This document shows, piece after piece, positions 32,514 through 42,100 of a stretch of DNA of 50,879 bases; positions within the stretch are counted from its first letter, which is position 1, and each line of letters opens with the position of its first letter. The notes beneath the pieces are model-generated. The model was not told the DNA's origin. It saw only the letters and a program-made list of their open reading frames with translations, and did not search any database. The stretch is from Thermocatellispora tengchongensis (GTDB lineage: Bacteria > Actinomycetota > Actinomycetes > Streptosporangiales > Streptosporangiaceae), in the NCBI RefSeq assembly GCF_014202315.1, contig NZ_JACHGN010000021.1, positions 1 through 50,879 of the forward strand. Reading direction: 5' to 3'. A program made the position numbers and the translations under genes.

Positions 32514-33572
32514 TCAGGAGGGCAGGGTGGCGAGCAGGGCGTCGGCGGCGGTGTAGGGGTCGGTGGCGCCCGCGACCACCTCGGCGGCCAGGGAGTCGAG
32601 CCGGGCATCGCCGTGCACGGAGAACCGGGAGCGCAGGGCGGTCACCGCGATCGACTCGATCTCGTCGCGCGCCCGCGCCAGCCGCCTGCGGGCCAGCTCG
32701 CCCGACTCCTCCAGATGGCGCAGGTGTCGGTCGAGCGCGTCGAGCAGATCGTCCGCGCCCTCGCCGCGTACGGCGACGGTGGGCACGATGGGCGGCTTCC
32801 ACGGCCGCTCCACCAGGGCGATCATGTTGCGCAGGTCGCGGATCGCGGCCTGGGCGCCGTCGCGGTCGGCCTTGTTGACCACGAACACGTCGGCGATCTC
32901 CAGGATGCCCGCCTTGGCCGCCTGCACACCGTCGCCCATGCCCGGCGCGACCAGCACGATCGTGGTGTCGGCCAGCGAGGCGACGTCCACCTCGGCCTGC
33001 CCGACGCCCACGGTCTCGATCAGGATCACCTCGCACCCCGCCGCCGCGAGCACCCGGGTCGCCTGCGGCGTGGCCCAGGCCAGCCCGCCGAGGTGCCCCC
33101 GGCTGGCCATGGACCGGATGAACACCTCGGGGTCGGTCGCGTGGTCCTGCATGCGAACCCGGTCGCCCAGCAGCGCCCCACCGGTGAACGGGCTGGACGG
33201 ATCGACCGCGAGCACCCCCACCCGGAGCCCCCGCTCCCGGAACCCCCGCACCAGCATCGACGTCGACGTCGACTTCCCCACGCCAGGCGCCCCGGTCAGC
33301 CCGACGACCCACGGCGGCGGCCGCTCCCCCGCCGCCGCACACAGCTCCGCCGTGATCTCCCGAACCTCCGGCGCCCCGTCCTCCACCAGCGAGATCAGCC
33401 GAGCCACCGCCCGCACCCGCCCCGCCCGCGCCTGCTCGACAAGCTCAAGGCTGTGCCCACGGCCCGTGCTCCGCACGGGCGGACTCGGCCGCCCCACAGG
33501 GTCACGCCTTCCCTCGGTCCAGGCACGACCCGCGCCCGAGTCGGGCGGGGGCCGTTCCGGGGGCGGGGGCAT
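32514..33572 (-). CDS. meaB: MeaB/ArgK-type GTPase, acyl-CoA mutase chaperone
   Basis: About 352 residues. G-protein motifs: P-loop GLTGAPGVGKS (about 91-101), DPSSPFTGGALLGDRVRM, ETVGVGQ, and NKAD for base recognition. Proteins of this family load and protect coenzyme B12 in methylmalonyl-CoA or isobutyryl-CoA mutase. The ATG at 33572 lacks a ribosome binding site; GTG 33497 with GAGGGAAGG before it is a good alternative, since the first 40 residues are low-complexity. It follows the thiolase gene by five bases. With icmA about 3.5 kb away it forms a consistent set for B12-dependent acyl-CoA rearrangement. Confidence 0.9.
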   Translation of the reverse strand: MPPPPERPPPDSGAGRAWTEGRRDPVGRPSPPVRSTGRGHSLELVEQARAGRVRAVARLISLVEDGAPEVREITAELCAAAGERPPPWVVGLTGAPGVGKSTSTSMLVRGFRERGLRVGVLAVDPSSPFTGGALLGDRVRMQDHATDPEVFIRSMASRGHLGGLAWATPQATRVLAAAGCEVILIETVGVGQAEVDVASLADTTIVLVAPGMGDGVQAAKAGILEIADVFVVNKADRDGAQAAIRDLRNMIALVERPWKPPIVPTVAVRGEGADDLLDALDRHLRHLEESGELARRRLARARDEIESIAVTALRSRFSVHGDARLDSLAAEVVAGATDPYTAADALLATLPS

Positions 33573-33577
33573 GGCGG

Positions 33578-34771
33578 TCAGGAGGAGGTGGTGGGGACGC
33601 GGAGGATGAGGGCGTCGCCCTGGCCGCCGCCGCCGCAGAGGCCGGCGGCGCCGAGGCCGCCGCCGCGGCGCTTGAGCTCGTGGGCGAGGGTGAGGACGAT
33701 GCGGGCGCCGGAGGCGCCGATGGGATGGCCCATGGCGATGCCGCCGCCGTTGACGTTGACGATGTCGAGCGGGACGCCCAGCTCCTTGACCGACTGGAGC
33801 ACGACCGCGGCGAACGCCTCGTTGATCTCGACGAGGTCGAGGTCGGAGACGGACAGGCCCTGCTTGCCCAGGGCGTGCTTGATCGCGTTGGCGGGCTGGG
33901 ACTGGAGGCTGTTGTCGGGGCCCGCCACGTTGCCGTGGGCGCCGATCTCGGCCAGCCACTCCAGGCCCAGCTCCTCGGCCTTGGCCTTGGACATCACCAC
34001 GACCGCGCACGCGCCGTCGGAGATCTGCGAGCTGGACCCGGCGGTGATGGTGCCGTCGGGGGCGAAGGCCGGGCGCAGCTTGGCCAGCGCCTCGACGGTG
34101 GTGTCGGGGCGGACGCCCTCGTCGGCGGCGAACGAGATGGGCTCGCCCTTGCGCTGCGGGATCGAGACCGGGACGATCTCGTCGTCGAACACGCCGTCCT
34201 TGGCCGCGGCGGCGGCGAGCTGGTGGGAGCGGACGGAGAGGGAGTCCTGCTCCTCGCGGGTGAGCCCCAGGCGCTTGTTGTGCCGCTCGGTGGACTCGCC
34301 CATGGCGATCTGGTCGAAGACGTCGGTGAGCCCGTCGAAGGCCATCGAGTCCAGAATGTCGGCGCCGCCGTACTTGACGCCCTTGCGCAGGCCCGGCAGC
34401 AGGTGCGGCGCGTTGGTCATGGACTCCATGCCGCCCGCGACCACGATGTCGAACTCGCCCGCCCTGATGAGCTGGTCGGCCAGCGCGATGGCGTCGAGGC
34501 CCGACAGGCACACCTTGTTGATGGTCAGCGACGGGACCGTCATCGGGATGCCCGCCTTGACGGCCGCCTGGCGGGAGGGGATCTGGCCCGCGCCGGCCTG
34601 GAGCACCTGGCCCATGATGACGTACTGGACGGCCTCGGGGGCGACGCCGGAACGCTCCAGCGCGGCCTTGATCGCGATGCCGCCCAACTCGACGGCGGAC
34701 ATCCCGCTCAGGGAGCCCAGCAGGCGGCCGATGGGCGTGCGGGCCCCTGCGACGATGACGGAACCGGACAT
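33578..34771 (-). CDS. Acetyl-CoA C-acetyltransferase (thiolase)
   Basis: 397 residues. Thiolase condenses or cleaves acetoacetyl-CoA. The nucleophile is C88 ([12 protein letters not shown]), with H349 (GHPIGASG) and C379 ([11 protein letters not shown]) as the acid/base residues; NEAFA is intact. ATG 34771 has GGAGG five bases upstream, while a GTG one codon earlier is too close to it. It is divergent from mce and upstream of meaB. The mce-thiolase-meaB order resembles Streptomyces chromosomes (recalled), where it lies next to scy and filP. Confidence 0.95.
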   Translation of the reverse strand: MSGSVIVAGARTPIGRLLGSLSGMSAVELGGIAIKAALERSGVAPEAVQYVIMGQVLQAGAGQIPSRQAAVKAGIPMTVPSLTINKVCLSGLDAIALADQLIRAGEFDIVVAGGMESMTNAPHLLPGLRKGVKYGGADILDSMAFDGLTDVFDQIAMGESTERHNKRLGLTREEQDSLSVRSHQLAAAAAKDGVFDDEIVPVSIPQRKGEPISFAADEGVRPDTTVEALAKLRPAFAPDGTITAGSSSQISDGACAVVVMSKAKAEELGLEWLAEIGAHGNVAGPDNSLQSQPANAIKHALGKQGLSVSDLDLVEINEAFAAVVLQSVKELGVPLDIVNVNGGGIAMGHPIGASGARIVLTLAHELKRRGGGLGAAGLCGGGGQGDALILRVPTTSS

Positions 34772-34854
34772 CACTGCCTCCGCGTGAAAGGAGTGTCGGC
34801 GACTTTGACACGATACCCAGGAGCACTTCGGCGCTTGCCATGGAGGTAGGACAC

Positions 34855-35283
34855 ATGTTTCTGCGCATCGACCATGTGGGCATCGCCTGCCACGACCTGG
34901 AGGAGAAGATCGCCTTCTACGAGTCCACGTTCGGCCTCACGGTGGTGAGCCGCGAGGTCAACGAGGAGCAGGGGGTGAAGGAGGCGATGCTGCACGTGGC
35001 CGAGGGCGAGGGCGGCGCGTCGTACGTGCAGTTGCTCGAACCGCTGAGCCCCGAGACCGCCGTCGGCAAGTTCCTGGCCAAGCGGGGCGAGGGCGTGCAC
35101 CACATCGGGTACGGTGTCGCCGACGTGACCAGGGCGCTGCAGGAGATCGCGGGCAAGGGCGTACGACTGATCGATTCGCGTCCGCGGCACGGATCGATGG
35201 GCGCCGCGATAGCCTTTCTCCATCCGAAGGACGTCGGAGGGGTCCTGACGGAGCTGGTCGAGGCACCAAGGAGATCATCCTAG
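34855..35283 (+). CDS. mce: Methylmalonyl-CoA epimerase
   Basis: 142 residues, VOC-fold metalloenzyme interconverting the R and S forms of methylmalonyl-CoA. Metal ligands H7 (RIDHVGIA), H83 (GVHHIGYG) and E133 (VLTELVE) are present. The ATG at 34855 follows GGAGGTAGGAC; an in-frame upstream codon at 34840 is inside that ribosome binding site. It is divergent from the thiolase gene. It completes propionyl-CoA metabolism together with mutases encoded elsewhere. Confidence 0.95.
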   Translation: MFLRIDHVGIACHDLEEKIAFYESTFGLTVVSREVNEEQGVKEAMLHVAEGEGGASYVQLLEPLSPETAVGKFLAKRGEGVHHIGYGVADVTRALQEIAGKGVRLIDSRPRHGSMGAAIAFLHPKDVGGVLTELVEAPRRSS

Positions 35284-35505
35284 TCGCTGGGGCGCAGCGA
35301 AAAAACGTTCATACGTAACAAGTCGCGCAGAAAGTCTGAGGGGGCCTCCAACGCGGCAGCGGCGGAGTACGCTGCCTACCACCGGACGTGGATCCGCTGT
35401 CGGTGCGTGCGCGCGAGCGCGCACCGGGCTCGGGCTCCCCGCCCCGGAAGTCCGCTCCCCCGTCCGGCCCGTGTAGCCGTCTCGACAACCCAGGATCGAG
35501 CCTCC

Positions 35506-36840
35506 ATGCAGTCCGACATCGACGCCCAGCTCAACAACTTCTTCGAAGACGCCCCCGCGCGGGAGTTCGACGTGGTGCTCCGGGGGTATGACCGGCACCA
35601 GGTCCACGACCACCTCAAGACGCTCGACACCGAGCTGCGCCAGGCCCGCGAGCAGATCCAGAACCTGCAGCGCGAGCTGGCCGACTCCCAGCGTCAGCTT
35701 CAAGAGCAGGAACGCCCGACGTATTCCGGGCTGGGCGCGCGCATCGAGCAGTTGCTGCGCCTCGCCGAGGAGCAGGCGACCGAGCTCGTGCAGGCCGCCA
35801 GGGCCGAGGCCAACGAGATCAAGGCCGCGGCCAAGGTCGACGCCGCCGACATGCGGGCCCACGCCGAGAACGAGGCGGCCGAGAAGCGCGCCCTGGCCAC
35901 CCGCGAGGCCGAGGAGATGCGCACCTCCGCCGAGCGCGACGCGGAGGAGATCCGCTCCACGGCCCGCCGCGAGGCCGACGAGCTGACCTCGACCACCGAG
36001 CGCGAGGTCGCCAAGCTGCGGGCCACGGCCGACCACGAGGTGGCCGAGAAGCGCGCCGACGCCGAGCGCGAGATCGCCAAGCTGCGCACCACCACCGAGC
36101 GCGAGGTGGCCCAGCTCCGCGCCTCGACCAAGCGCGAGCGCGACGAGATCCTCACCACCGCCAAGCGGCAGGCCGACGAGATGCGGGCGCAGGCCCAGCG
36201 GGTCCTGGAGGAGTCCGAGGCCAAGCGGGCGCAGGACGAGGCCGAGTTCGAGATCCAGCTCGCCGCGCGGCGCGAGGAGGCCGAGCGGCAGGAGGCCGAG
36301 CGGCACGCCACGGCGCAGGCCGCCACGCAGAAGCTGGTCGCCGAGGCCGAGCAGCGGGCCGCGACGGCCGAGCAGCGCGCCACCAAGGCCACCCAGCAGG
36401 CCGAGCAGACCCGGCGCGAGGCCGACACCCACGCCAAGCAACTGCTGGCCAACGCCAAGAAGAACGCCGACCAGATCGTCGCCGACGCCAAGGCGAGCGC
36501 CGAGACCATCGTCAGCGAGGCCAAGGCCGAGGCCGAGCGCAGCCGCTCCTCCGCGCAGCGGCAGGTGGACGAGCTCACCCGGCAGCGCGACAGCATCACC
36601 AGCCACCTCGCCCAGCTCCGCCAGCTCCTCGGCGGCGCGGCGCTGCCGGGCATGGACCCGGAGCCGGCGATCTCCGCGGCCCCGGCCAAGCCGGCCCTGG
36701 CTCCGTCCAACGGCGTCGACAAGCCGGCCCCGGTGGCCGCGGCGGCGCCCGCTCCGGCTCCGGCCCCCGCGCCGGCTCCGGCACCGGCTCCGGCCAAGAG
36801 CACGGCTTCCGAGGACGACTCGGAGTGGTGGCAGGAGTAG
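35506..36840 (+). CDS. DivIVA-like coiled-coil protein (FilP/Scy type)
   Basis: 444 residues. The N-terminal DivIVA-like segment contains FDVVLRGYDRHQVHDHL (about 21-37). A very long charged coiled coil follows (about 40-385), rich in Ala, Glu and Arg with many short repeats of the kind EREVAKLRAT and EAEEMRTSAERDAEE. The C-terminus is an Ala-Pro linker and an acidic end (EDDSEWWQE). Such proteins form cytoskeletal filaments and organise tip growth in actinomycetes. In Streptomyces two proteins, FilP (about 310 residues) and Scy (about 1,300), stand beside mce; here a single intermediate-size protein is seen next to mce. ATG 35506 is chosen because the conserved domain begins there. Confidence 0.88.
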   Translation: MQSDIDAQLNNFFEDAPAREFDVVLRGYDRHQVHDHLKTLDTELRQAREQIQNLQRELADSQRQLQEQERPTYSGLGARIEQLLRLAEEQATELVQAARAEANEIKAAAKVDAADMRAHAENEAAEKRALATREAEEMRTSAERDAEEIRSTARREADELTSTTEREVAKLRATADHEVAEKRADAEREIAKLRTTTEREVAQLRASTKRERDEILTTAKRQADEMRAQAQRVLEESEAKRAQDEAEFEIQLAARREEAERQEAERHATAQAATQKLVAEAEQRAATAEQRATKATQQAEQTRREADTHAKQLLANAKKNADQIVADAKASAETIVSEAKAEAERSRSSAQRQVDELTRQRDSITSHLAQLRQLLGGAALPGMDPEPAISAAPAKPALAPSNGVDKPAPVAAAAPAPAPAPAPAPAPAPAKSTASEDDSEWWQE

Positions 36841-36930
36841 CACCAGGCGCGTACGAAAGGCGCACCCGGCGCGGGCTTCAGGCGTACGCCGCGGTGGGCC
36901 GCTGATCTCGGGGCATTGACGACGGCTGAC

Positions 36931-36975
36931 GGGGAGAGCCCGGCGACCGAGCACATCGGTCGCTAGGCTCTCCCC
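36931..36975 (+). terminator. Strong intrinsic-type terminator after the coiled-coil gene
   Basis: Two stacked perfect stems: GGGGAGAGCC / GGCTCTCCCC outside and GCGACCGA / TCGGTCGC inside, with a 5-base loop, followed by GTTCGTT. It lies 90 bases past the stop. Confidence 0.75.
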
Positions 36976-37099
36976 GTTCGTTACCGCCCGCCATGTCCCA
37001 CTATTTCCGACAAAATCACCACGTATCACGACGTAACACCAACAGGCGGCGAACGGGCGTACGACCGTACCCGATCGAGTCCCAAGGAGCGCTTCCCCC

Positions 37100-38473
37100 G
37101 TGTCCGAGCAGCCCCCGGGTCCTCCCGAGGACGACTCCGCCCCCGCCCCCGTCACGACCGCGCCCGCCCCCGGAAGCGCCGCCGCAGCCGGCGCTCCGGG
37201 GCGGGACGGCGGCGACGGCGCGTCCGACGGCGGCAAGGCCACGCTCCATGGTGGCGACGCGCCGGCGGACGGCCGGGCGGACGCCGCGGGACGGCCCGCC
37301 CACGAGGCCGTACCGGCCGAGGACGCGGGACGGCCCGCCGTACCGGCCGATGACGCCGGGAGGGCCGCTCTCGTGCCGGCCGGGGACGCGGGAAGGGCCG
37401 CTCTCGGCCCGGCCGACGACCCGGTCGCGGCGCTGGCGGGGGGCAGGCCGTTCGGCAAGAGCCCGTTCGTGTTCGGCCTGACCGCGGCGCTGGGCGTGCT
37501 GACCGCGATCGGGCTGGCCCAGGCGCTGGTCAACGCGCGCAGCGTGATCGTGCTCATCGTCGTGGCGATGTTCCTCGCGGTCGGGCTGAACCCGGTGGTG
37601 GAGGCGATGACCCGGCGCGGCATGGGACGCCGCTGGGCGATCTCGATCGTGTTCAGCGGGGTGATCGCGTTCTTCGTGCTGTTCGGGCTGGCCATCGTGC
37701 CGCCGGTGAGCCAGGAGACCGCGGCGTTCGTCTCGGCCGTGCCCGGATACGTCGAGGAGCTGACGCAGAACCCGACGCTCCGGCAGCTCGACGCCGAGTA
37801 CCAGCTCCTGACCAGGATCCAGGAGTACATCACCAGCGGCGGGCTGGCCGCCACCGTGGCCGGGGGCATCGTGGGAGCCGGCGCGGTGGTGCTCAACGGG
37901 ATCTTCTCCGGCTTCACCGTGCTGGTGCTGACCCTGTACTTCCTGGGGTCGCTGCCCACCATCAAGGAGTACCTGCTGCTCCTGGTGCCGATGAGCCGGC
38001 GGCCGCGCACCCGGGCGATGGGCGATGAGATCCTGACCGGCATCGGCGGCTACGTCGCCGGCAACGTGCTGATCTCGGTGATCGCGGGCGTGCTGTCCTG
38101 GCTGTTCCTCACCGTCGCCGGAGCCGACTACGCCCTGGCCCTCGCGCTGGTGATCGCGGTGACCGACCTGATCCCGCTCGTGGGCGCGACGATCGGCGCG
38201 GTGATCGTGACCGGCGTCGGGTTCCTGCAGTCCGTGCCCCTGGGCATCGCGTGCGCGATCTTCTTCCTGATCTACCAGCAGGTCGAGAACTACGTGATCT
38301 ATCCCAGGGTGATGAAGCGCTCGGTGGACGTGACGCCCGCGGTGACGGTCATCGCCGCGCTGTTCGGGGGCACGCTGCTGGGCATCGTGGGCGCGCTGCT
38401 CGCGATCCCGGTCGCCGCCGCCCTGGCCCTGATCATCCGGGAGGTCGTGGTGCCCCGCCAGGCGCGGGCGTGA
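37100..38473 (+). CDS. AI-2E family transporter with disordered N-terminal extension
   Basis: 457 residues. The first 115 or so are Pro/Ala/Gly/Asp-rich with imperfect repeats of the type DAGRAAL, presumably disordered in the cytoplasm. The remaining 340 form the AI-2E (PF01594-type) membrane domain with about eight helices: LIVVAMFLAVGLNPVVEAM early, TDLIPLVGATIGAVIV late, and the family's YQQVENYVIYPRVM. Despite the name, members include sodium/proton antiporters and exporters of unknown substrate. The start is GTG 37100, preceded by AAGGAG. Its stop falls inside a bidirectional terminator shared with the convergent hydrolase gene. Confidence 0.88.
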   Translation: MSEQPPGPPEDDSAPAPVTTAPAPGSAAAAGAPGRDGGDGASDGGKATLHGGDAPADGRADAAGRPAHEAVPAEDAGRPAVPADDAGRAALVPAGDAGRAALGPADDPVAALAGGRPFGKSPFVFGLTAALGVLTAIGLAQALVNARSVIVLIVVAMFLAVGLNPVVEAMTRRGMGRRWAISIVFSGVIAFFVLFGLAIVPPVSQETAAFVSAVPGYVEELTQNPTLRQLDAEYQLLTRIQEYITSGGLAATVAGGIVGAGAVVLNGIFSGFTVLVLTLYFLGSLPTIKEYLLLLVPMSRRPRTRAMGDEILTGIGGYVAGNVLISVIAGVLSWLFLTVAGADYALALALVIAVTDLIPLVGATIGAVIVTGVGFLQSVPLGIACAIFFLIYQQVENYVIYPRVMKRSVDVTPAVTVIAALFGGTLLGIVGALLAIPVAAALALIIREVVVPRQARA

Positions 38474-38492
38474 CCGTCGCCGCGGTCACGCC
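38467..38492. terminator. Hairpin spanning the stop codons of two convergent genes
   Basis: Perfect 10-bp arms GGCGTGACCG / CGGTCACGCC with a 6-base loop; each arm contains one of the two stop codons. Confidence 0.6.
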
Positions 38493-39268
38493 TCCGCGGG
38501 CGCGAGGGTGGCCAGGAAGCCCGCCACGATCCGGTTGAACGCCTCGGGCTGCTCGACCGCGATCAGATGACCGGCCTTCTCCACGATCTCCAGGCGGGAG
38601 TCCGGGGCGGCCTCGGCCATGGCCCGCGCCTCCGGCACCGGGGCCAGCTCGTCCTCCTCCCCCACCATCACCAGGGCGGGCACGGCCAGCTTGGCCAGGG
38701 TGTCGAAGGAGTCGGGCCGGGCCGCCATCGCCCGCGCCGCCCAGGCGACCGCGCGCGGCGGCGCCGCCTGCACCAGGCCGCGTACCCTGCCGAAGACCAT
38801 GCCGCGGCGGGCCTTGGTGGTCGCTCCCACCAGGCCGGGCAGGACCTCCTCCACCAGTACGCCGCTGCCGGACGCGACGACCGCCTCGGCCAGCCGCTCC
38901 CGGGCGAGCCGCGCGGCCTCGGAGTCGGCCCCGGCCTTCGTGCCCGCCAGGATCACGCCGAGCACCCGCTCCGGATGGCGGCGGCAGAACGCCATGGTCA
39001 CGTAGCCGCCCATGGAGTGCCCGCCGATCACGGCGCGGTCGATGCCCTCCGCGTCGAGCAGCCGGGCGACGTCGTCGGCCATCGCGTCCAGCGACGGCTC
39101 CTCCTCATCGAGCACGGACCCGCCGAAGCCGCGCAGGTCGGGGGTGATGACCCGGCACCTCCCGGCGAGCCCCTCGCGTTGGGCGAGCCACATCGCCGAC
39201 GACAGCGGGAAGGCATGCAGCAGAACCACCGGCATGCCACGACCGGTTGATCGGAAGTACAGATGCAC
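38486..39268 (-). CDS. Alpha/beta-hydrolase
   Basis: About 260 residues. The nucleophile elbow GGHSMGG (Ser), EEDELAP (Asp) and AGHLIAVEQPEAF (His) form the triad; the oxyanion region is LLHAFPLSSAMW. It resembles small esterases and 3-oxoadipate enol-lactonase-like hydrolases; no neighbour points to a substrate. GTG 39268 (VHLYFRSTGRG) is the start best fitting the fold. An upstream in-frame start at 39304 would add 12 unlikely residues. Confidence 0.85.
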   Translation of the reverse strand: MHLYFRSTGRGMPVVLLHAFPLSSAMWLAQREGLAGRCRVITPDLRGFGGSVLDEEEPSLDAMADDVARLLDAEGIDRAVIGGHSMGGYVTMAFCRRHPERVLGVILAGTKAGADSEAARLARERLAEAVVASGSGVLVEEVLPGLVGATTKARRGMVFGRVRGLVQAAPPRAVAWAARAMAARPDSFDTLAKLAVPALVMVGEEDELAPVPEARAMAEAAPDSRLEIVEKAGHLIAVEQPEAFNRIVAGFLATLAPAEA

Positions 39269-39394
39269 GCAGAACAACGTAACCCGGGAGCGGCACACTG
39301 CCACCCCTTGCGGCCAATACCGGTCAAGCCGGACCCGACTCGATCCTGACCGAATCCTGACCGGCGTGCCGGACAGCGGCCGGTCGCGCCGCGT

Positions 39395-40159
39395 TCACCC
39401 CGCGCTGGCGGTCAGGCCGCCGTCGATGAACAGCACCTGACCCGTCATGTACGACGACGCCGGCGCGGCCAGGAAGACCGCGGGCCCGGCCATCTCCTCC
39501 GGGGTGGCCCAGCGGCCCAGCGGCACATTGGCCATCATGGCCCGGCTGGTGGCCTCGTCGCCCCACAGGTTCTCGTTCAGCTCGGTGGCGGTCCATCCGG
39601 GGCACAGCGCGTTCACGCGTACGCCGCTGCCGCCCCACTCCACGGCCAGGGTCTTGGTCAGCCCGACGAGCGCGGCCTTGGCGGCGCCGTACGGCGCGAG
39701 CATCGGGGCGCTGACCGCGGCCACCGAGCCCACGTTGATGACCGATCCGGAGCCGCGGTCGAGGAGGTGCGGCGCGACCGCGTGGCACACCGCCATGGCG
39801 GAGTCGAGGTTGAGCCGCATCAGCTTGTCCCAGCCCGACAGCCGCAGGTCGCGGAAGGGCACCATGAAGTTGGACCCGCCCGCGTTGTTCACCACGACGT
39901 CCACCTGACCCAGGTCGGCGATCGAGCGGTGCACGGCCGCGGCGGCGGCGTCGCGGTCGGTGAGGTCGCACGGGATCACCACCGCGGTGCGGCCCAGCGC
40001 CTCGACCTCTTTGGCGACCTCGGCCAGCGCCTCGGCCGAGCGCGCGACCAGTGCCAGATCGGCCCCGGCCTCGGCGTACGCGAGCGCGATGGCCCGGCCG
40101 ATGCCGCGCGAGGCCCCCGTGACCATGGCCTTCATGCCTGTCAGATCGAACGCCCGCAT
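39395..40159 (-). CDS. Short-chain dehydrogenase/reductase
   Basis: 254 residues, classical SDR. Coenzyme motif TGASRGIG (about 14-21), NNAG (91-94), catalytic Ser in NVGSVAAV, and Tyr-x3-Lys in PYGAAKAAL. It ends with VLFIDGGLTAS as usual for the family. GGGAGG lies before the ATG. Basic residue R41 (LVARSAE) after the second strand favours NADP(H). The substrate is unknown. It shares direction with the flanking hydrolase genes but is separated by gaps of 126 and 41 bases. Confidence 0.9.
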   Translation of the reverse strand: MRAFDLTGMKAMVTGASRGIGRAIALAYAEAGADLALVARSAEALAEVAKEVEALGRTAVVIPCDLTDRDAAAAAVHRSIADLGQVDVVVNNAGGSNFMVPFRDLRLSGWDKLMRLNLDSAMAVCHAVAPHLLDRGSGSVINVGSVAAVSAPMLAPYGAAKAALVGLTKTLAVEWGGSGVRVNALCPGWTATELNENLWGDEATSRAMMANVPLGRWATPEEMAGPAVFLAAPASSYMTGQVLFIDGGLTASAG

Positions 40160-40200
40160 GCCGTCAGCCTCCCTTGTCCACCCTTGAGCCGAACAAGATT

Positions 40201-40914
40201 CTAGGGCTCGGGGACCTCGGTCGGGAGGGGGTAGGCGGCCGGGTTGACCCGCTTGACGATCTCGTTGAGCACCACGCGCACCGACGGCTCGCCCACCCAC
40301 AGGTGCTTGGCGCCCTCGACCCCGATCACCTCGGCGTGCGGCACGAGCGCGAAGCGCTTGGCGGCCTCCGGCGGCTGGAGGTAGTCGTCGTGCTCGGGCA
40401 CCAGCGCGATCAGGGGCTTGCCGAACTCCGCCCACGCGGTCAGCTCGGCGTCGCCGGCGCGGCGCAGCGGTGGGGAGAGCAGGATGGCGCCCTCCACCAG
40501 CGGGTCGCGGCCCCACTTCAGCGCCAGCTCGGTGCCGAAGGACCAGCCGACCAGCCAGGGGCGGGGCAGGTCGTGGAACTCGGCGTACTCCAGCGCGGCG
40601 GCGACGTCGTACCGCTCGCCCTCGCCGCCGTCGAAGGCGCCCTGCGACGTGCCGCGCTCGGAGCTGGTGCCGCGGGTGTTGAAGCGGAGCACGGCGAGGT
40701 CGGCGAGCGCGGGCAGCCGGTACGCCGCCTTGCGGTACACGTGGCTGTCCATCATCCCGCCGTGGGTGGGCAGCGGGTGCAGGCAGACCAGCGTGGCCAC
40801 GGGCGGGCGCTCGGCGGGCAGCGCCAGCTCCCCGACCAGCGTGAGCCCGTCGGCGGTGTGCAGCTCGATCGGCTCGCGGCGGGCGGGAAGCACCGTGGAC
40901 GCCCGAATCTCCAT
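40201..40914 (-). CDS. Alpha/beta-hydrolase, dienelactone hydrolase-like
   Basis: 237 residues. Nucleophile elbow GWSFGTE (Ser), acidic residue in PEHDDYLQPPE and His in GAKHLWVGEP. The N-terminal part LVCLHPLPTHGGMM and RFNTRGTSSERG fits the short peptidase/esterase-like hydrolases (CPBP/DLH group). The SDR gene follows 41 bases downstream. Substrate unknown. Confidence 0.82.
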   Translation of the reverse strand: MEIRASTVLPARREPIELHTADGLTLVGELALPAERPPVATLVCLHPLPTHGGMMDSHVYRKAAYRLPALADLAVLRFNTRGTSSERGTSQGAFDGGEGERYDVAAALEYAEFHDLPRPWLVGWSFGTELALKWGRDPLVEGAILLSPPLRRAGDAELTAWAEFGKPLIALVPEHDDYLQPPEAAKRFALVPHAEVIGVEGAKHLWVGEPSVRVVLNEIVKRVNPAAYPLPTEVPEP

Positions 40915-40936
40915 CTGCCTGCCTCTCTAGGACCGT

Positions 40937-41272
40937 TCAGTAGCGGGTGCGGCCGTGACCGCGGTCGAGGCGCTTGCGCCAGCACGCGGTGTGCCAGTGC
41001 CTGCGCTCCTGTTCGCCTCCGGCCCAGTTGGGCCAGCTCACGATGTGCGGCAGACCCGGGCGGATCACCTGATCGCACCCCGGACAACGATACGGCCTGG
41101 CCGCGCCGGCGCCGCTCAGGGTCCGCACCCGCCACTCGCCGTCGGGCCACTCCTCGATGCGGTCGATGCCGCGCGGCGGCCCGTCGATCGGCCGGGCCGG
41201 CGGCAGGCCCCCTCTGCCGCGGTCCCTGCCCCGTTCGAACGGGTCCATGCGGCGGGATCGGCGGGGGCTCAT
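40937..41272 (-). CDS. Small conserved protein with Cys/His zinc-ribbon-like motif
   Basis: 111 residues. The basic N-terminal third is followed by YRCPGCDQVIRPGLPHIV and RRHWHTACWRKRL, giving a probable CxxC...H...HxxC metal site. Homologues sit beside nucS in other actinomycetes (recalled), often labelled ATP/GTP-binding without evidence. It is divergent from nucS by 73 bases. A nucleic-acid-related role is possible but unproved. Confidence 0.75.
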   Translation of the reverse strand: MSPRRSRRMDPFERGRDRGRGGLPPARPIDGPPRGIDRIEEWPDGEWRVRTLSGAGAARPYRCPGCDQVIRPGLPHIVSWPNWAGGEQERRHWHTACWRKRLDRGHGRTRY

Positions 41273-41345
41273 GACACCAGTCTCCCACCACGGACAGGTA
41301 GATCATGGGTGGGTCCGGGCCTTCGGAACGGTAGGGTAATCGGCT

Positions 41346-42008
41346 ATGCGGCTGGTCATCGCGCGGTGCAGCGTGGATTACGTGGGGCGGCTCACCGCCC
41401 ATCTGCCCATGGCCCCCAGGCTCATCCTGATGAAGGCCGACGGCAGCGTCTCCATCCATGCCGACGACCGCGCGTTCAAGCCGCTGAACTGGATGAACCC
41501 GCCGTGCAAGCTGCGCGAGGACGGCCAGACCTGGACCGTCACCCACGGCAAGACCGGTGAGAAGCTCATCCTCACCATCGAAGAGGTCATGCACGACTCC
41601 AGCCACGAGCTGGGCGTCGATCCCGGCCTGCAGAAGGACGGCGTCGAGGCGCACCTCCAGGAGCTCCTGGCCGAGCACATCGGCACCCTCGGCGAGGGGT
41701 GGAGCCTGATCCGGCGCGAGTATCCGACCGCGATCGGCCCGGTGGACATCCTGTGCCGCGACCACACCGGCGCCACGGTCGCGGTCGAGATCAAGCGCAG
41801 GGGCGAGATCGACGGCGTCGAGCAGCTCACCCGCTACCTGGAGCTGCTCAACCGCGACCCGCTGCTCGCCCCGGTCAAGGGCGTGTTCGCCGCCCAGGAG
41901 ATCAGGCCCCAGGCGCGGGTGCTGGCCACCGACCGCGGCATCTCCTGCGTGACGCTCGACTACGACTCCCTGCGCGGCATCGCCCCGGAGAACCCCACCC
42001 TGTTCTGA
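41346..42008 (+). CDS. nucS: NucS/EndoMS mismatch endonuclease
   Basis: 220 residues. This enzyme replaces MutS/MutL mismatch repair in most actinobacteria, cutting both strands at mismatches. The RecB-like nuclease core has GPVDILCRD (D134) and [17 protein letters not shown] (E148, K150). The N-terminal domain includes [11 protein letters not shown] (W49) for DNA contact. The C-terminus ENPTLF looks like a sliding-clamp binding tail. Length is normal. Confidence 0.96.
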   Translation: MRLVIARCSVDYVGRLTAHLPMAPRLILMKADGSVSIHADDRAFKPLNWMNPPCKLREDGQTWTVTHGKTGEKLILTIEEVMHDSSHELGVDPGLQKDGVEAHLQELLAEHIGTLGEGWSLIRREYPTAIGPVDILCRDHTGATVAVEIKRRGEIDGVEQLTRYLELLNRDPLLAPVKGVFAAQEIRPQARVLATDRGISCVTLDYDSLRGIAPENPTLF

Positions 42009-42100
42009 GTGTTGTGAGCTCGGCCGTCCACCGAATGGAGGACACCCCGTTCCACCGGCCGTAGGTGCCGCCCGGGCCGCCGTCCGACGACGCTGGTCAC

